From NCBI GenBank assembly GCA_014799665.1, contig JAAVHP010000002.1, positions 62,001 through 126,000 on the forward strand: DNA of 64,000 bases, in the 5' to 3' direction. Source of the stretch: Clostridiales bacterium (GTDB lineage: Bacteria; Bacillota; Clostridia; Christensenellales; Pumilibacteraceae). The position numbers and the translations under genes were made by a program. Position 1 is the first letter of the stretch; each line of letters begins with the position of its first letter. The notes beneath the pieces were generated by a model. It ran no database searches, was not told the origin of the DNA, and saw only the letters and a program-made list of their open reading frames with translations. Shown here one piece after another: positions 25,650 through 34,278 of this stretch.

Positions 25650-26267
25650 ATGGAAAAACTTTGTGTAATATTCTGCGCGGGCGAGCTGTTTGCGCCGCGA
25701 AAAAAGTTCGGCAAGGACGATCTTATAATCGCCGCCGACGGCGGGTACAATGCCGTAGCTTCGCTCGGTATCGAACCTAACGTAATAATCGGCGATTTCG
25801 ATTCGAGCGAACAGCCCGTAAACACCGCCGCGCACGTGGTCAAGCTCAACCGCGACAAGGACGATACCGATATGCTCGCAGCCGTCAAGCTCGGCTTACG
25901 CCGCGGCTGCCGAAAATTCGTTATCTACGGCGGCACGGGCGGACGGCTCGACCACACCGCGGCGAACTTCGCAACGCTTGCCTATCTCAACGCCTACGAC
26001 GCGCAGGGCTTTCTCGTCGACCGCGACAGCGTATCGACGGTGATAACCGACGGCAAGTTCGCCCTGCCCAAGACGGCGCGCGGCACGGTGTCCGTTTTCG
26101 CCTACGGCGGCGCGGCAAGCGGCGTGTGCCTTAAAAACCTCAGCTACGAGCTCGACAACGCCGAGCTCGATCCCGCGTACCCGCTCGGCGTGTCCAACGC
26201 CACGACCGATAAGCCCGCCGTCGTTTCAGTCAAGCACGGCTCGCTTCTTATCTTCTTCCCGAGATAG
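25650..26267 (+). CDS. thiN: Thiamine pyrophosphokinase
   Basis: 205 residues, full length. Transfers pyrophosphate from ATP to thiamine. Motifs in order: AADGGYNAV (about 28-36), IGDFDSSEQ (about 48), LNRDKDDTDMLAA (about 68-80), GGTGGRLDHTAAN (about 97-109), and the C-terminal beta domain with YPLGVSNATTDKPAVVSV. No ribosome site precedes the ATG; a promoter ends six bases upstream. No TPP riboswitch was seen. In Bacillus relatives thiN often sits with rpe/rsgA; here it stands apart, next to tldD. Confidence 0.95.
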   Translation: MEKLCVIFCAGELFAPRKKFGKDDLIIAADGGYNAVASLGIEPNVIIGDFDSSEQPVNTAAHVVKLNRDKDDTDMLAAVKLGLRRGCRKFVIYGGTGGRLDHTAANFATLAYLNAYDAQGFLVDRDSVSTVITDGKFALPKTARGTVSVFAYGGAASGVCLKNLSYELDNAELDPAYPLGVSNATTDKPAVVSVKHGSLLIFFPR

Positions 26268-26334
26268 TTTTATCGATCCCGTATTATTTCCCCGTTACCT
26301 GCGCACAATATTTAAAGCAGATATGGAGGAAACA

Positions 26335-26805
26335 ATGAACACAACGGATCTCACAAAAGAACAACAGCAAAAGAACGAGCGCGAAGTGGAATTCTTAAAG
26401 CAGCTGCATCAGGCGGCGCAGATGGGCATGGACACGCTCGAACACGTAAACGACAATATCGGTCAGGGCGAGCTTCACGACGCCGTGCAAAAGGATATTT
26501 TCGATTACTCAGACGTATGTATGCAAATCACGCGCAAGCTCGACGAAAAGGGCGAAGAACCGAAATCGGTCAGTAAGATCACACGCAAGATGGCGGAAAT
26601 CATGATCGACGTCAAGATAAACGAAGAAACGCCCGACCGCGAAATCGCCAAGATGATCATCGACGGCACGACCAAGGGCGTGACCGAATGCACTTCCAAG
26701 ATAGCCGAGTTTTCGGATATTTCGGACGACATCAAAAACCTCGGTTACAAGTTCCTTTACGTCCAGCAAAAGAACATCGACGAAATGCGCAGATTCCTGC
26801 ACTAA
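26335..26805 (+). CDS. Helical protein of unknown function
   Basis: 156 residues from the ATG at 26335, chosen for GGAGG at 26326-26330. Nearly all alpha-helix by composition (Glu, Lys, Gln, Met), with segments LHQAAQMGMDTLEHVNDNI, MCQITRKLDE-like VCMQITRKLDE and KGVTECTSKIAEF that could form a four-helix bundle with His/Met/Glu faces. No signal peptide or membrane span. I do not recognise the family. It has its own terminator and no operon partner. Confidence 0.75.
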   Translation: MNTTDLTKEQQQKNEREVEFLKQLHQAAQMGMDTLEHVNDNIGQGELHDAVQKDIFDYSDVCMQITRKLDEKGEEPKSVSKITRKMAEIMIDVKINEETPDREIAKMIIDGTTKGVTECTSKIAEFSDISDDIKNLGYKFLYVQQKNIDEMRRFLH

Positions 26806-26817
26806 AATAAATCCAAA

Positions 26818-26855
26818 TGAAAAGCCCGTGCCTTGATCGGTACGGGCTTTTTTAT
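26818..26855. terminator. Bidirectional terminator at 26.8 kb
   Basis: Stem AAAAGCCCGT / ACGGGCTTTT with a 12-base loop between two convergent genes. Confidence 0.88.
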
Positions 26856-27611
26856 TTATTGTTTTCTCGCGTCCTTCATTTGTTTTTCGTCTTTTACGAC
26901 AAGCCCCGAAAGCTTGGGGAACACCACGTCGAACCCTTTGACCGCTCGCCTTAGCGCGGCGGGCACGACGAATTTTTCTTTATTGCTATTCACGTCGAAG
27001 TACTTAATGCGCACGCCGCCGATAGTGCCGAAAAGCGGCGCGCCGTCCTTGAATACGATCTTGCTTTTATAGGTCTTGCCGTTGCGCTCGATCGTGCCGA
27101 CGAAAGTCTCGGTATCGACCTTGCCTATGCGCATATCCACGTCCATGTCGACGAAAAAGTCGTAACGGTATTGCGAGTAGCTCATTTCGGGGAGCATGAC
27201 AGCTTCGCCGCGGTCGACCTCGATATTATGCTCGCCGTCTGAAAAGCCAGAACGCGTTTTGGACAGGACCTGAAAGCAGTACCGCTTGCCGTTCGCCTTG
27301 CAGGTGTACTGCAAAAAGCTCGTCGGCATGTACGCGCGCGACGCGAGGTTTGCCACGAGCACGACCACTACGAGCACCACGCCGACTATCGCGCAAACGG
27401 TGGACGTCGTGCCTTCCATGACCATGGACACTATAAGCAGCGCCACCGCGCCGAACCCGAAAAAGAAGTTGAACGCGATTTGCCACCACGACGTGGTATA
27501 CACGTCGTTCCTGACGCTCGTGATCTGTTCCGCGCGCTCGACAAGCGTATTATGAAACCGCTCTCTTGTGCTTATCTCAGCGGTTTGTTTTTCGTCGTTC
27601 TCTTGATCCAT
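26856..27611 (-). CDS. Two-span membrane protein of unknown function
   Basis: 251 residues. A charged N-terminus of about 40 residues, then two adjacent hydrophobic segments (about 45-65 and 70-90: FFFGFGAVALLIVSMVM and VCAIVGVVLVVVVLVANLA), then a soluble beta-rich domain of 150 residues with YCFQVLSKTRSGFSDG and VFKDGAPLFGTIGG. No motif that I recognise. It has no clear ribosome site and the upstream spacer is occupied by hairpin repeats. Probably membrane-anchored with a cytoplasmic domain. Confidence 0.72.
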   Translation of the reverse strand: MDQENDEKQTAEISTRERFHNTLVERAEQITSVRNDVYTTSWWQIAFNFFFGFGAVALLIVSMVMEGTTSTVCAIVGVVLVVVVLVANLASRAYMPTSFLQYTCKANGKRYCFQVLSKTRSGFSDGEHNIEVDRGEAVMLPEMSYSQYRYDFFVDMDVDMRIGKVDTETFVGTIERNGKTYKSKIVFKDGAPLFGTIGGVRIKYFDVNSNKEKFVVPAALRRAVKGFDVVFPKLSGLVVKDEKQMKDARKQ

Positions 27612-27650
27612 TGAGTTATACTTAACTTAGAGTTTTATTTATGCCACTAA

Positions 27651-27797
27651 CAAAAAACTTAAAGTTTTCTTGGCTACTTCTTTTTCAAAATAAAATTGCA
27701 AAAATTTTTATGTTTTATAATTAGAAGTATCAAGCAGTAACATCCGGTTAACAAAAACTTAAAGTTTTCTTGGTTACTTCTTTTTCAAAAGAAGTAA
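27651..27797. repeat. Two reversed copies of the TACTTCTT hairpin repeat
   Basis: ACTTAAAGTTTTCTTGG followed by TACTTCTTTTTCAAAA occurs at 27657-27690 and again at 27757-27790. The second copy completes the hairpin with GAAGTAAC and ends at the purF stop codon (27798-27800). Orientation is opposite to the copies at 1216 and 54663. Confidence 0.75.
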
Positions 27798-29162
27798 CTA
27801 CTTACCTTTCGCGCCGTCGGGATAGTTGCCCGTAAAGCACGCGTCGCAGTATCTGCCGCCGAGCCCCACGCGCTCGAACGCTTCCATGGGCAGGTACCCA
27901 AGACTGTCCGCGTCGATGGACTTGCGAATTTCCTCTATCGACATACGCACTGCGGCAAGCGCCTTGCGCTCGGGAATATCGCTGCCGTACGGGCAGGAAT
28001 AAACAAACGGCGGCGACGCAATGCGCATATGTACTTCCTTAGCGCCCGCCTGCTTTACCAGGCGGATAAGATTGGCGCAGGTCGTGCCGCGAACTATCGA
28101 GTCGTCGACAAGCACCACGCGCTTGCCCTCGATCGCGCCACGCAGCGCGTTGAGCTTAATGGAAACGGCTTCGCGCCGAATCTCGTCCGTGCCTTTAATA
28201 AACGTTCTGCCGACGTACGAGTTTTTCATAAGCCCGTCCACGTACTGCAAGCCGCTCTCGTACGAATAGCCGAGCGCGAAATGCAGTCCCGAGCTCGGCA
28301 CGCCGATAACTATATCTGCGTCGGCGGGCGCGGCTTTGCACAATTCTCTGCCTATATCGATACGCGCTTGATACACGCTCTTGCCGTCGATGAACGAGTC
28401 GGGGCGCGCAAAGTACACGAACTCGAATATGCACTGCGCGGGCTTGACCTTGCCTACGCAGTCCTCGTAGCGCGTAACGCCGTCGTCGTCGATTTTGATA
28501 AGCTCGCCGGGCTTGACGTAGCTAACGGTCTCCGCACGGATAACGTCGAACGCCGCAGTCTCGGATGCGAAGAAATACGCGTTGCCGCGCTTGCCGAGCG
28601 ACAGCGGTTTGAACCCGTACGGGTCGCGCACCGCTATCAGCTTTTTGGGCGACATGACGACCATGGAGAACGCGCCTTTAAGCCGCTTAACAACGTCGAG
28701 CACCGCCGCCTCCGCGCTGTGCGTTTTGGTACGCGCAACGGCTATCATGTTCATGACCATTTCCGCATGGCTGGACGATTGGAATATCGCGCCGCGGTGT
28801 TCGAGCTCGCTACGAAGCTCGTCGTAATTGGTGATTGTGCCGTTCATGGCGATAGTCATAGAGCCCTTGCAGTAGCGCGAAACAATAGGCTGAACGCCGT
28901 CGTTCTCCTCGCCCGTATAGCCGTACAGCACGTGCCCTACGCCGATCTTGCCTTTAAGCGTGGGCAGGTTGTCCTTGGTAAATACCTCGTTGACAAGCCC
29001 CTTACCCTTTACCGTGTGAAGGTTGACATAGCTGTTCGTGACGATACCGCAGCTCTCCTGCCCGCGGTGCTGCAGAGTATACAGCCCGTGATAAATGTCA
29101 AGCGCAACGTCGTTCCCGTCAAAGTCGTACGCGCCCATTACGCCGCATTCTTCGTGTAACAT
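27798..29162 (-). CDS. purF: Amidophosphoribosyltransferase
   Basis: 454 residues. Catalyses the committed step of purine synthesis, PRPP + glutamine to phosphoribosylamine. The N-terminal nucleophile is Cys6 in HEECGVMGAYD, so a five-residue propeptide is removed as in Bacillus. The PRPP loop is VVLVDDSIVRGTT, and the C-terminus has RYCDACFTG for the iron-sulfur type enzyme. RBS AGAGGT. No other purine gene adjoins; guaA is 12 kb away. The long antisense frame at the same place is a shadow. Confidence 0.97.
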   Translation of the reverse strand: MLHEECGVMGAYDFDGNDVALDIYHGLYTLQHRGQESCGIVTNSYVNLHTVKGKGLVNEVFTKDNLPTLKGKIGVGHVLYGYTGEENDGVQPIVSRYCKGSMTIAMNGTITNYDELRSELEHRGAIFQSSSHAEMVMNMIAVARTKTHSAEAAVLDVVKRLKGAFSMVVMSPKKLIAVRDPYGFKPLSLGKRGNAYFFASETAAFDVIRAETVSYVKPGELIKIDDDGVTRYEDCVGKVKPAQCIFEFVYFARPDSFIDGKSVYQARIDIGRELCKAAPADADIVIGVPSSGLHFALGYSYESGLQYVDGLMKNSYVGRTFIKGTDEIRREAVSIKLNALRGAIEGKRVVLVDDSIVRGTTCANLIRLVKQAGAKEVHMRIASPPFVYSCPYGSDIPERKALAAVRMSIEEIRKSIDADSLGYLPMEAFERVGLGGRYCDACFTGNYPDGAKGK

Positions 29163-29229
29163 ATATCGATTACCTCTTATGTGACTTCATGTATATTTTA
29201 ACATATACGCCGTAATTTTGCAACAAAGT

Positions 29230-29263
29230 AAAAGGAGTATACAAAAGTTTGTATACTCCTTAT
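29230..29263 (-). terminator. Terminator of the DUF3737-patB operon
   Basis: Perfect stem AAGGAGTATACAAA / TTTGTATACTCCTT with a two-base loop, T-rich on the minus strand, seven bases past the patB stop. Confidence 0.82.
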
Positions 29264-29269
29264 TTTTCT

Positions 29270-30421
29270 TTATTTAATTAGTGCTTTCTTTAACCTATTA
29301 AGTCCGTCTATTACCATAGAACGCGGGCAGGCTACGTTCATGCGCAAAAAGCCTTTGCCGTTGCCGCCGTACTGCGCGCCGCCCGAAAGGTACAGCCCCG
29401 TATCGCGGCGTATACTTTCCGCGAGCGTGTCCGCGTTATCTATCGCGTTGCAATCAAGCCAAAGCAGGTATGTCGCCTCTGACGGTACGACTTTTATTTG
29501 CGGGATATTCGCCGAGATAAACTCGCGCACCGTTTTCTTGTTTTCGTAGATATACTCGCGCAGCTCGTCCAGCCACTCCCCGCCCTCGTTGAACGCGGCG
29601 ACGGTCGCGCACACGGCGAACGTATTGGGCTCGGCGACCTCGTCGGTGTTGAGCGCGCGGTTGATCTTATTGAACAATGCGCGGTTGCTCGCGAACACCG
29701 CCGCGCTTTGAAGTCCCGCGAGGTTGAACGCCTTGCTCGCCGATATGCACGTAACGCTTATATCGGCACACTCGGGCGACGCGGAAGCGAACGGAACATA
29801 CCCCTTGCCGGGATCGGTAAGGTCGCAATGAATTTCGTCCGACAGAACGGTCACGCCGTGCTTTTTGCAAAGACTGCCAATCGCCGCGAGCGTTTTCTTA
29901 TCCCAGATCTTGCCTACGGGATTGTGCGGATTGCACACTATCATGAGCGTGGTTTCGGGCTCGGCGAGCTTGCTTTCCAAATCGTCGAAATCGATCGAGT
30001 AGCTCTCGCCGTCATACTTTAACGGCGCTTCGAGAATGCGCCTGCCGTTATTGACTATCGAATTGAAAAAGATATTGTATACGGGCGTTTGCACGACTAC
30101 GTTCTCGTGCGGAGTAGTCAGCTTGCGCACCGCCGACGATATGGCGGCTACAACGCCCGTGCAGAATATAAGCCTATCCCGCGGTATCTCGTAGCCGTGC
30201 CGTCTTTCCCACCAGCCGACAATACTGTCCGTCCACTCGTCGGGCACTACGTTATACCCGTACACGCCGTGCGCGGCTCTTTTACACACCGCGTCGATAA
30301 CGGCGGGTGCAGTGCGGAAGTCCATATCCGCCACCCACATGGGAAGCTCGTTACCTTCTATATCCCATTTAAGCGCGTTAGTGCCGCGCCGATCGACTAA
30401 CTCGTCAAAGTTATATTTCAT
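29270..30421 (-). CDS. patB: PatB/MalY-type pyridoxal-phosphate aminotransferase/C-S lyase
   Basis: 383 residues, full-length fold-type I PLP enzyme. The MalY/PatB start LKWDIEGNELPMWVADMDF is clear, with VCNPHNPVGK, SDEIHCDL and the PLP lysine in SASKAFNLAGLQ, then FLRMNVACPR carrying the carboxylate-binding arginine. PatB enzymes cleave cystathionine or other C-S bonds. Its ATG overlaps the stop of the DUF3737 gene (ATGA), so the two are translated together. Symbol by family; exact substrate uncertain. Confidence 0.92.
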   Translation of the reverse strand: MKYNFDELVDRRGTNALKWDIEGNELPMWVADMDFRTAPAVIDAVCKRAAHGVYGYNVVPDEWTDSIVGWWERRHGYEIPRDRLIFCTGVVAAISSAVRKLTTPHENVVVQTPVYNIFFNSIVNNGRRILEAPLKYDGESYSIDFDDLESKLAEPETTLMIVCNPHNPVGKIWDKKTLAAIGSLCKKHGVTVLSDEIHCDLTDPGKGYVPFASASPECADISVTCISASKAFNLAGLQSAAVFASNRALFNKINRALNTDEVAEPNTFAVCATVAAFNEGGEWLDELREYIYENKKTVREFISANIPQIKVVPSEATYLLWLDCNAIDNADTLAESIRRDTGLYLSGGAQYGGNGKGFLRMNVACPRSMVIDGLNRLKKALIK

Positions 30422-31266
30422 GCTTTTTCCCGAACAACTATTTTGGTTTTTTTAGGGTCGACTTTATCTTCTTCGAGTATGAGCTCGCCTATCCCGTCGG
30501 CGACGATAACGCCGCTTATCGGGTTCTTAACGCTGTCGACCGTGCCGACTATATCGGCGTCGATATTCTTACAGTATTCGAACGAAAGCGTAGTATTACC
30601 GAGCTTACAGTTGACAAGCTTCAATCCCTCTATGTAGCAAAAGCCTTGCAGGCTCTCTATCTCGCAATTGATAAGGGTAATATTCTTGCTGTTCCAACCG
30701 AAGTATTCCCCGACTATCGTCGAGTTTATAACGGTAACGTTCTCGCAATTCCAAAACGCGTCCTTGGTTTTGAGCGACGAATTGCGTATCACTATATCCC
30801 GCGCGCCGTCGAACCCGTAGTCGCCGTCAAGGTCGAGGTTATCGACTGTCACGCGCGAACAGTTCATGCCGAAGTAATTGCCGCTTACCTTAACGTTATT
30901 GAGCTCGACGTCCTCGCAAGCCCACAGCGTTTCCTGCGCGTTGGGCAGTTCTATATTTTCGAGAATAATATCCTTACACCTGCGGAAGTTCTTGGGTGCG
31001 AGAACTTTGGTATTTCTAATAACGATATTCTCGGTATACCACACGCCCGCGCGCGCCGTGTCCTGCCACAAACAGTCCTCAGCCTCCACGTCCTTCGAAT
31101 ACCACAGCGGATACTTCCAGCCGAACGTGCAATCAGTAAGCTTGATATTCTCACTCTCTTTGAGCGGCGACTCGCCGTCGTCGAACAAGCACTCGCAAAA
31201 GTCGAGATCCCGACCCCGAAATACCGCTCTTTCTCCCGTATAATGTATACCCGTAATTTTTTTCAT
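30418..31266 (-). CDS. DUF3737 right-handed beta-helix protein
   Basis: 282 residues. Successive short strands with NC/ND steps (ENIKLTDCTF, DVEAEDCLWQ, NIVIRNTKVL, DIILENIELP, DVELNNVKVS, NVTVINSTIV, NITLINCEIE) make a regular pentapeptide-like beta-helix, as in DUF3737. No signal peptide, so it is cytoplasmic. Similar proteins are found next to aminotransferases and sugar-related genes in Firmicutes, with function unknown. GAGGG precedes the ATG. First gene of a two-gene operon with patB. Confidence 0.88.
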   Translation of the reverse strand: MKKITGIHYTGERAVFRGRDLDFCECLFDDGESPLKESENIKLTDCTFGWKYPLWYSKDVEAEDCLWQDTARAGVWYTENIVIRNTKVLAPKNFRRCKDIILENIELPNAQETLWACEDVELNNVKVSGNYFGMNCSRVTVDNLDLDGDYGFDGARDIVIRNSSLKTKDAFWNCENVTVINSTIVGEYFGWNSKNITLINCEIESLQGFCYIEGLKLVNCKLGNTTLSFEYCKNIDADIVGTVDSVKNPISGVIVADGIGELILEEDKVDPKKTKIVVREKA

Positions 31267-31375
31267 TTTCGTATTTCCCTCGTTAGGTTGAACTAAATAT
31301 ACCCGTTTATTATACCATATTCAAAAATAAAATCAATAGTTACGACCCGATTTTATCGGCAAAAACTCTACATGC

Positions 31376-31406
31376 AAAAAAACGCGCCGAGTTCGGCGCG
31401 TTTTTT
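31376..31406 (-). terminator. Terminator of the CvpA-like gene
   Basis: Stem AAAAACGCGCCGA / TCGGCGCGTTTTT with a two-base loop, 22 bases past the stop. Confidence 0.88.
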
Positions 31407-31427
31407 GAGTGGCGATATTAGATAGAT

Positions 31428-32762
31428 TTATTCGGCGGACGAAGCCGAGATTTGCAAGCTTGTTTGAGGAACAAGCACCGCAATCTCGAACGCGGGGAAT
31501 TCGCCGAACAGCTCCTCAACATAGGCATAGCTATTAAACAAATCGTCAAGAGCTTTCTTTACATTACTGTAATCGGTTTGGAGTAGCAAGTTTTGATCCT
31601 GTATAGCCTTATCCGCGGTCAAACCCTGTCCGTCTGCATAATGCTGCGAATAAGTGCTAAGCGCGACCCTAAGGTTGTACATGCAAGTAAATATGCACGT
31701 CGAGTTCTCTTGAACAAAACCGTTATATACCTCTGCCATACTCTGGGTAATCTCGACGTCTCGGTCGTCGACGATCTCAGCCGCGCGCTTGTTATATTCT
31801 TTGATAGCCTCTATAACCTTGTCAAAACCTACGTCGGCATAGGTTTTGATCTCTACGGCGTCGTTCTCGTTAAACGTGCGTTTATTAAACTCGTCAACGT
31901 CCCAAGGCGTGGTTGAATAATTGAGGTTGCTCACGTTTACGAACAGCCAAAGTCGTTTAAGCTCGAGCTCGACTTCTTCCGCGGGCGGTTCCTCGGGCTG
32001 TTGCTGATAGACAAGACTTACGATGCGCCCGTACATATTCGAGCTGGGCAGGAACATACTGTTTCTGAGCCCGTAAGCAGCGTCGTTGACGAACCCGCAA
32101 AGGACCTTATTGGGATGTTCGTATTCGTCCTCTATCTTTTGGAAAGCGGGTATGAATGTAAGTCCGCACATACACGAGAAAACAAAAGTAATGGCAAGCG
32201 CCCAAAGTCCGCCGCTGACCACACCGACCAAGAAGCCGCACAGCCGCGAAGCAACGCTTTTCTTTTTGCCGATATACGACGAAACGATCGTTGTGACGAT
32301 AATAAGGAGCAAGCGCGCAACTATGAAAATGCACACGCCGATCATTGCCGAGAACATAAGAAACGCTGTATAGATAGCGAAGCCTTCCGCCTGGCTGACT
32401 TGGATATTGATACCGCTGAGCCGCTCTATAATGGGGGCGTAGAACTTAATGCCGAGGTAGGTTGCTTCCTCACCTTCCCAAACGGGCCACTGCACTGCGC
32501 CCGTTTCGCTGTCGTGCATCAAGGCGTAGATCATCTTGGCGAGCGAGAACTGTTCGCCGTTCACACCGTCGCCGACAACGAAGTTTTTCACGCCGTCGAT
32601 GCCCATGAACGCTTCTGCGACCACGTTAGCCAGAAAGAACGCGAGGATGAACGCGATCAGGAACGCGCCGAGCGACAGCGCCGACTTCTTGACCCCTCTG
32701 AGCACGCCGATCACTCCGCAAAGGACGACCAGCGCTATTATTGCTATATCAACGTAAGACAT
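31428..32762 (-). CDS. CvpA-like membrane protein with a long extracytoplasmic tail
   Basis: 444 residues. The N-terminus VDIAIIALVVLCGVIGVLRGVKKSALSL matches the CvpA family start (first span followed by G.. RG), with further spans at about 30-50, 130-160 and 185-210. The remaining 230 residues are soluble and helical (VEEVELELKRLWLFV, TQSMAEVYNGFVQ) and not part of classical CvpA, which is about 165 residues. CvpA proteins are linked to colicin production, biofilm and envelope stress. GGAGGG precedes the ATG. The role of the extra domain is unknown. Confidence 0.75.
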   Translation of the reverse strand: MSYVDIAIIALVVLCGVIGVLRGVKKSALSLGAFLIAFILAFFLANVVAEAFMGIDGVKNFVVGDGVNGEQFSLAKMIYALMHDSETGAVQWPVWEGEEATYLGIKFYAPIIERLSGINIQVSQAEGFAIYTAFLMFSAMIGVCIFIVARLLLIIVTTIVSSYIGKKKSVASRLCGFLVGVVSGGLWALAITFVFSCMCGLTFIPAFQKIEDEYEHPNKVLCGFVNDAAYGLRNSMFLPSSNMYGRIVSLVYQQQPEEPPAEEVELELKRLWLFVNVSNLNYSTTPWDVDEFNKRTFNENDAVEIKTYADVGFDKVIEAIKEYNKRAAEIVDDRDVEITQSMAEVYNGFVQENSTCIFTCMYNLRVALSTYSQHYADGQGLTADKAIQDQNLLLQTDYSNVKKALDDLFNSYAYVEELFGEFPAFEIAVLVPQTSLQISASSAE

Positions 32763-32896
32763 ATATACCCTCCGTCAGAGATAGATTATCTTTTCGAATA
32801 TTGACAGGTCGGCGCGGTTTTATACCGCCTTTCCCGTCCGTTTGCGTCCCGCACGTACGTATAGCGCGGCAGCGTTTTGGCAACAATCCGATTACT

Positions 32897-33415
32897 ATGA
32901 ATTCCGACCGAAACACGCGCCCGAGCGATCGGGTCAAAGTTGACGAGCCGCAGGACTTTGAGTTCGACTGCGCGCTCATGAGCCTTGGCAAACTGCCCGT
33001 AGTGCTCTGCATCGGCTCCGACCGAGTGACCGGCGACTGCCTGGGTCCGCTCGTCGGACAGATACTCGTGGAGCGCGGCGCAAACGCGTTCGTGTACGGC
33101 ACTCTGCGCCGGCCCGTTACCGCGCTCAATCTTAAAGACGCTGTCGAGCATATCCATAGAGCGCACGGCGAGCGGAAGGTGCTCGCAGTCGATTCGTCGG
33201 TCGGTAAAGCCTCCGACGTCGGCAAGATACGCATTGCGTTCGGCGCTATCGCACCGGGCAGCGCCGACGGCAAGGTCTTACCCAAAGTAGGCGACGTATC
33301 CATAACCGCTACCGTCACCGATCCCAACAAGACCCCGCTCGCAGCGGTGCGGTTGGGTATCGTATACGAGCTCGCAAACGATATCGCCGAGCGCATTATC
33401 CGCGGCTTGCAGTGA
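32897..33415 (+). CDS. yyaC: YyaC family spore protease-like protein (DUF1256)
   Basis: 172 residues from the ATG at 32897. DUF1256 features are plain: LPVVLCIGSDRVTGDCLGPLVG, FVYGTLRRPVTALNL, VLAVDSSVGKASDVGKI and the C-terminal NDIAERIIRGL. YyaC is a sporulation protein structurally related to germination protease GPR. No convincing ribosome site precedes this ATG, but the family N-terminus begins about here. The longer frame upstream and the minus-strand frame over the same bases are not supported. With SpoIIE it marks the organism as a spore-former lineage. Confidence 0.88.
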   Translation: MNSDRNTRPSDRVKVDEPQDFEFDCALMSLGKLPVVLCIGSDRVTGDCLGPLVGQILVERGANAFVYGTLRRPVTALNLKDAVEHIHRAHGERKVLAVDSSVGKASDVGKIRIAFGAIAPGSADGKVLPKVGDVSITATVTDPNKTPLAAVRLGIVYELANDIAERIIRGLQ

Positions 33416-33584
33416 GTACTGGCAATAGTGGTTATATACATTTTACAACAGTTTTGTAATAAAGTCATTAATATAAGATTAAAATTTGATTAGAAATTAA
33501 GGGCACGACGGTAGTTTGATCTTGTAAATCGACCTAAAACCGAGTGTATTCCCTGTGCCCAAAACCCTATTTTCCTCAATTCAC

Positions 33585-33614
33585 TTGACACTTCCGTTTT
33601 AGATTTGATACAAT
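33585..33614 (+). promoter_or_regulatory. Promoter placed for a near-leaderless transcript (gene at 33627)
   Basis: TTGACA (33585-33590), 18-bp spacer, TACAAT (33609-33614); the ATG is 12 bases after the -10. Upstream, 33495-33560 carries a GGGCAC/GTGCCC pair of unknown meaning. Confidence 0.6.
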
Positions 33615-33626
33615 ACATATATAATA

Positions 33627-34223
33627 ATGAAACGAATGATTTTAGTAACGTCGCCGCCGGCGTGCGGCAAGACGCACATATCCAAACAGCTCGCTCGCAA
33701 TCTCAAACACGTGGTCTATCTCGACAAGGACACGCTCATTCCGCTGTCCAAGCAGATTTTTCGTGTCGCAAAAAAGCCGTACGACCGTAGCAGCGACTTC
33801 TTTGAGGAGCAGATCCGCGACTACGAGTACGAGGTAATTCTCAATCTCGGCTTCGAAGCGCTCAGGTACGACGACACGGTGCTCATCAACGCGCCGTTCA
33901 CGCGCGAGATACGCGACGAGCGGTACATGGCGGAACTCCGCAAAAAGCTAGCCGGTTACGACGCGCGGCTTACCGTTATTTGGGTAGTCACGACGCCCGA
34001 GGTCTGCCGCGAGCGAATGGTCCGCCGCAACTCCGATCGCGACGTGTACAAGATAAAGCACTGGGACGAGTATATCAAAACGGTCGACTTCTCTATACCC
34101 GCACATCTCGACGACCCGGATATCAAGGACGATCTTCTGTTGTTTTATAACTCGTCGGAAGCGGAATACTATAAATCAATGCACGACGTCATCGCCGCGC
34201 TCGAAGCGGACGAAACCAATTAA
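33627..34223 (+). CDS. P-loop kinase-like ATPase (AAA_33/zeta-toxin-like fold)
   Basis: 198 residues. Walker A is SPPACGKTH at about 8-16; KDTLIPLS follows where nucleoside or zeta-type kinases hold the DxD/R segment, and RMVRRNSDRD resembles a lid with arginines. The fold suggests phosphorylation of a small molecule or RNA end. No partner antitoxin gene adjoins, so a toxin role is unlikely. There is no ribosome site; a promoter with TTGACA and TACAAT ends 12 bases before the ATG. First of four same-strand genes, but a 55-base gap with its own ribosome site follows. Confidence 0.8.
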   Translation: MKRMILVTSPPACGKTHISKQLARNLKHVVYLDKDTLIPLSKQIFRVAKKPYDRSSDFFEEQIRDYEYEVILNLGFEALRYDDTVLINAPFTREIRDERYMAELRKKLAGYDARLTVIWVVTTPEVCRERMVRRNSDRDVYKIKHWDEYIKTVDFSIPAHLDDPDIKDDLLLFYNSSEAEYYKSMHDVIAALEADETN

Positions 34224-34278
34224 TCGCCTAAACCAACCTTAATTCCAAATACGGAATTTCCACAAAGGAATTTTACTA

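Noticed and set aside
24138..25835. Longer TldD starting at 25835
   Set aside because: The extra 99 residues lie antisense to thiN and lack a ribosome site; the ATG at 25538 has GAGGG and the family N-terminus.
32749..33468. 239-codon minus frame over yyaC
   Set aside because: The plus frame has clear DUF1256 motifs; the minus frame is Ser/Arg/Thr-rich shadow sequence.
33627..34223. Zeta-toxin of a toxin-antitoxin pair
   Set aside because: Only a P-loop kinase fold is supported; no small antitoxin gene is next to it.
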